A stretch of 5,232 nt of DNA from an uncultured Acidaminococcus sp. Lineage in GTDB: Bacteria; Bacillota; Negativicutes; Acidaminococcales; Acidaminococcaceae. Of the stretch, positions 4,216-5,232 are shown piece by piece. Both the position numbers and the translations under genes were made by a program. Where the stretch lies: contig CAAGJR010000092.1 of NCBI GenBank assembly GCA_900770265.1, forward strand, positions 1 through 5,232, written 5' to 3'. The notes beneath the pieces were generated by a model. That model made no database searches, had not been told where the DNA came from, and saw nothing but the letters and a program-made list of their open reading frames with translations. Within the stretch, counting starts at the first letter, position 1, and each line of letters starts with the position of its first letter.

Positions 4216-5232
4216 TTACATCGGAGGCCCCATCCGTTTATTGCTGCTGCTGGTAGCCTTGGTGGTCTTCACAACCAGTTCTTCGCCTTCCTGCAGGTCG
4301 CCTTCCACAGCCGTCCGATCCGTACCGGCCAGCAGGACTTTCACCGGCACTTTTCTACTGGTGTTGGTCTTCTTGTCATAGACCAGCACATACTGCTGGC
4401 CATCTTCCGTATGCAGGCACTTGTTGGCCACGTTCAGCACATTGTCCATTTCGTCCACGATCACATTGGCCCGGGCTGTCATGGTGGGCAGCAGCTTGCC
4501 TTCGCTGTTTTCCACATCCACGTACACCGTATAGTAGTTCACGTTGTTCGTGGTGGTGGCGCTGCGGCCGATCAGGGTCACGGTGCCCTTGAACGTCTCA
4601 TTGGGATAGGCATCCACGGTGAATTCCACGTTCTGACCCTGTTTGATCTGGCCGATATCGGATTCATCCACCATCAGGTAGATCTGCATCTTGTCCAGGT
4701 TGGCCACGCTCATCAAGACCTGCGGCGTGGAAATACCGGAGGATACGGTCTGGCCCACAGGGGTGGGTTTGCCGATGACGTAGCCGTCGATGGGCGTACT
4801 GATCACGGTATCGCCCACGTTGGACGTGGCCTGGTCATATTCAGCCTGGGCCACCCGGTATTCAGCCTCTGCCGTATCGAATACGCTCTGGGCGATGGCC
4901 CCCTGGTCCAGCAGCGCCGTATCCCGGTCGTAGGTGGCCTTCTTGTCCACCAGCGTGGCCCGCTTCATTTCCTGGGTGGCCTTCAGGGACGTATCGTCCA
5001 GCTTCACCAGGGCCTGGCCGGCCGTCACGTGCTGGTTTTCCTTTACATACACGGCCACGATACGGCCGGTGATCTTGGAGTTGATATCCACGTTATCCAG
5101 TGCCTTCAGGGCACCGGTGGCAGAAATGGTCTTGCGCAGATCCCCCCGCTGGACGGCATCCGTCCGGGTGGCCGCTACGGCTTCCTGGGTCTTCTTCACC
5201 TGGTAATACTTGTACCCGCCGGCCCCACCGGC
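4216..5232 (-). CDS. MacA-type periplasmic adaptor (HlyD/RND family), N-terminus beyond window
   Basis: The frame is open to the window edge, with 338 residues visible starting AGGAGGYKYYQ; the true start and the expected membrane anchor lie outside. A GTG at 5197-5199 is an internal valine, not the start. Counting from the first visible residue, the first lipoyl half is at 49-79 (GRIVAVYVKENQHV, then GQALVKLDD). A helical hairpin follows at about 80-140, then the second lipoyl half at 141-175 (STPIDGYVIGKPTPVGQTV), a beta-barrel at about 176-260 and a membrane-proximal domain to about 325. This is the order of MacA-type adaptors, which bind the permease and, in diderm cells, an outer membrane channel. 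No TolC-like gene is in the window. The last ten residues are a Ser/Lys-rich tail ending MGPPM. Confidence 0.88.
   Translation of the reverse strand, partial: AGGAGGYKYYQVKKTQEAVAATRTDAVQRGDLRKTISATGALKALDNVDINSKITGRIVAVYVKENQHVTAGQALVKLDDTSLKATQEMKRATLVDKKATYDRDTALLDQGAIAQSVFDTAEAEYRVAQAEYDQATSNVGDTVISTPIDGYVIGKPTPVGQTVSSGISTPQVLMSVANLDKMQIYLMVDESDIGQIKQGQNVEFTVDAYPNETFKGTVTLIGRSATTTNNVNYYTVYVDVENSEGKLLPTMTARANVIVDEMDNVLNVANKCLHTEDGQQYVLVYDKKTNTSRKVPVKVLLAGTDRTAVEGDLQEGEELVVKTTKATSSSNKRMGPPM

Noticed and set aside
5197..5199. GTG as the start of the adaptor protein.
   Set aside because: The frame stays open to the window edge with a plausible post-anchor sequence (AGGAGGYKYYQ), no ribosome binding site precedes the GTG, and adaptors of this type need an upstream membrane anchor or signal.

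Overview
The window reads as a GC-rich coding stretch with short AT-rich intergenic regions. Gene content and style (a YcsG-type NRAMP-like carrier beside what looks like the start of a 5-oxoprolinase gene, a DUF2798 membrane protein, a MacA/MacB-type exporter with separate ATPase and permease genes, strong GGAGG ribosome binding sites) suggest a Firmicutes-type bacterium. A Negativicutes (diderm) member such as an Acidaminococcaceae is my best guess, but this is inference from style and not a taxonomic result.

Left region (1-1338, minus strand). A 391-residue NRAMP-superfamily carrier (163-1338) is followed by a 142-base AT-rich gap with good promoter elements, inverted and direct repeats, and a ribosome binding site. 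Then comes an ATG at 18-20 whose seven visible codons read MKVDLNS, the usual opening of PxpA (LamB/YcsF family, 5-oxoprolinase subunit A). In Bacillus subtilis the carrier's closest relative that I recognise, YcsG, sits next to ycsF (pxpA). The carrier lacks the canonical metal ligands of true NRAMP transporters, so a role tied to 5-oxoproline metabolism is more likely than Mn/Fe uptake.

Middle region (1339-2131). A divergent AT-rich intergenic region of 310 bases holds a -10 element for the carrier on the minus strand. On the plus strand it holds a promoter, a tandem 10-bp repeat and a terminator-like hairpin with seven T's, all ahead of a four-helix DUF2798 protein (1649-2098). A bidirectional intrinsic terminator (2098-2131) separates this gene from the convergent operon to its right.

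Right region (2134-5232, minus strand). This is a tightly packed operon read right to left: a periplasmic adaptor of the MacA/HlyD type (cut by the window end), a MacB-type ATPase, a MacB-type permease, and a previously unlisted 55-residue single-span membrane protein. The permease starts inside the ATPase gene and the small protein starts inside the permease gene, each with an 8-base overlap, so the last three genes are probably translationally coupled. Together they should form an ATP-driven export pump for a peptide, lipid-like molecule or drug. The small protein is the least explained element here and may be an accessory subunit.
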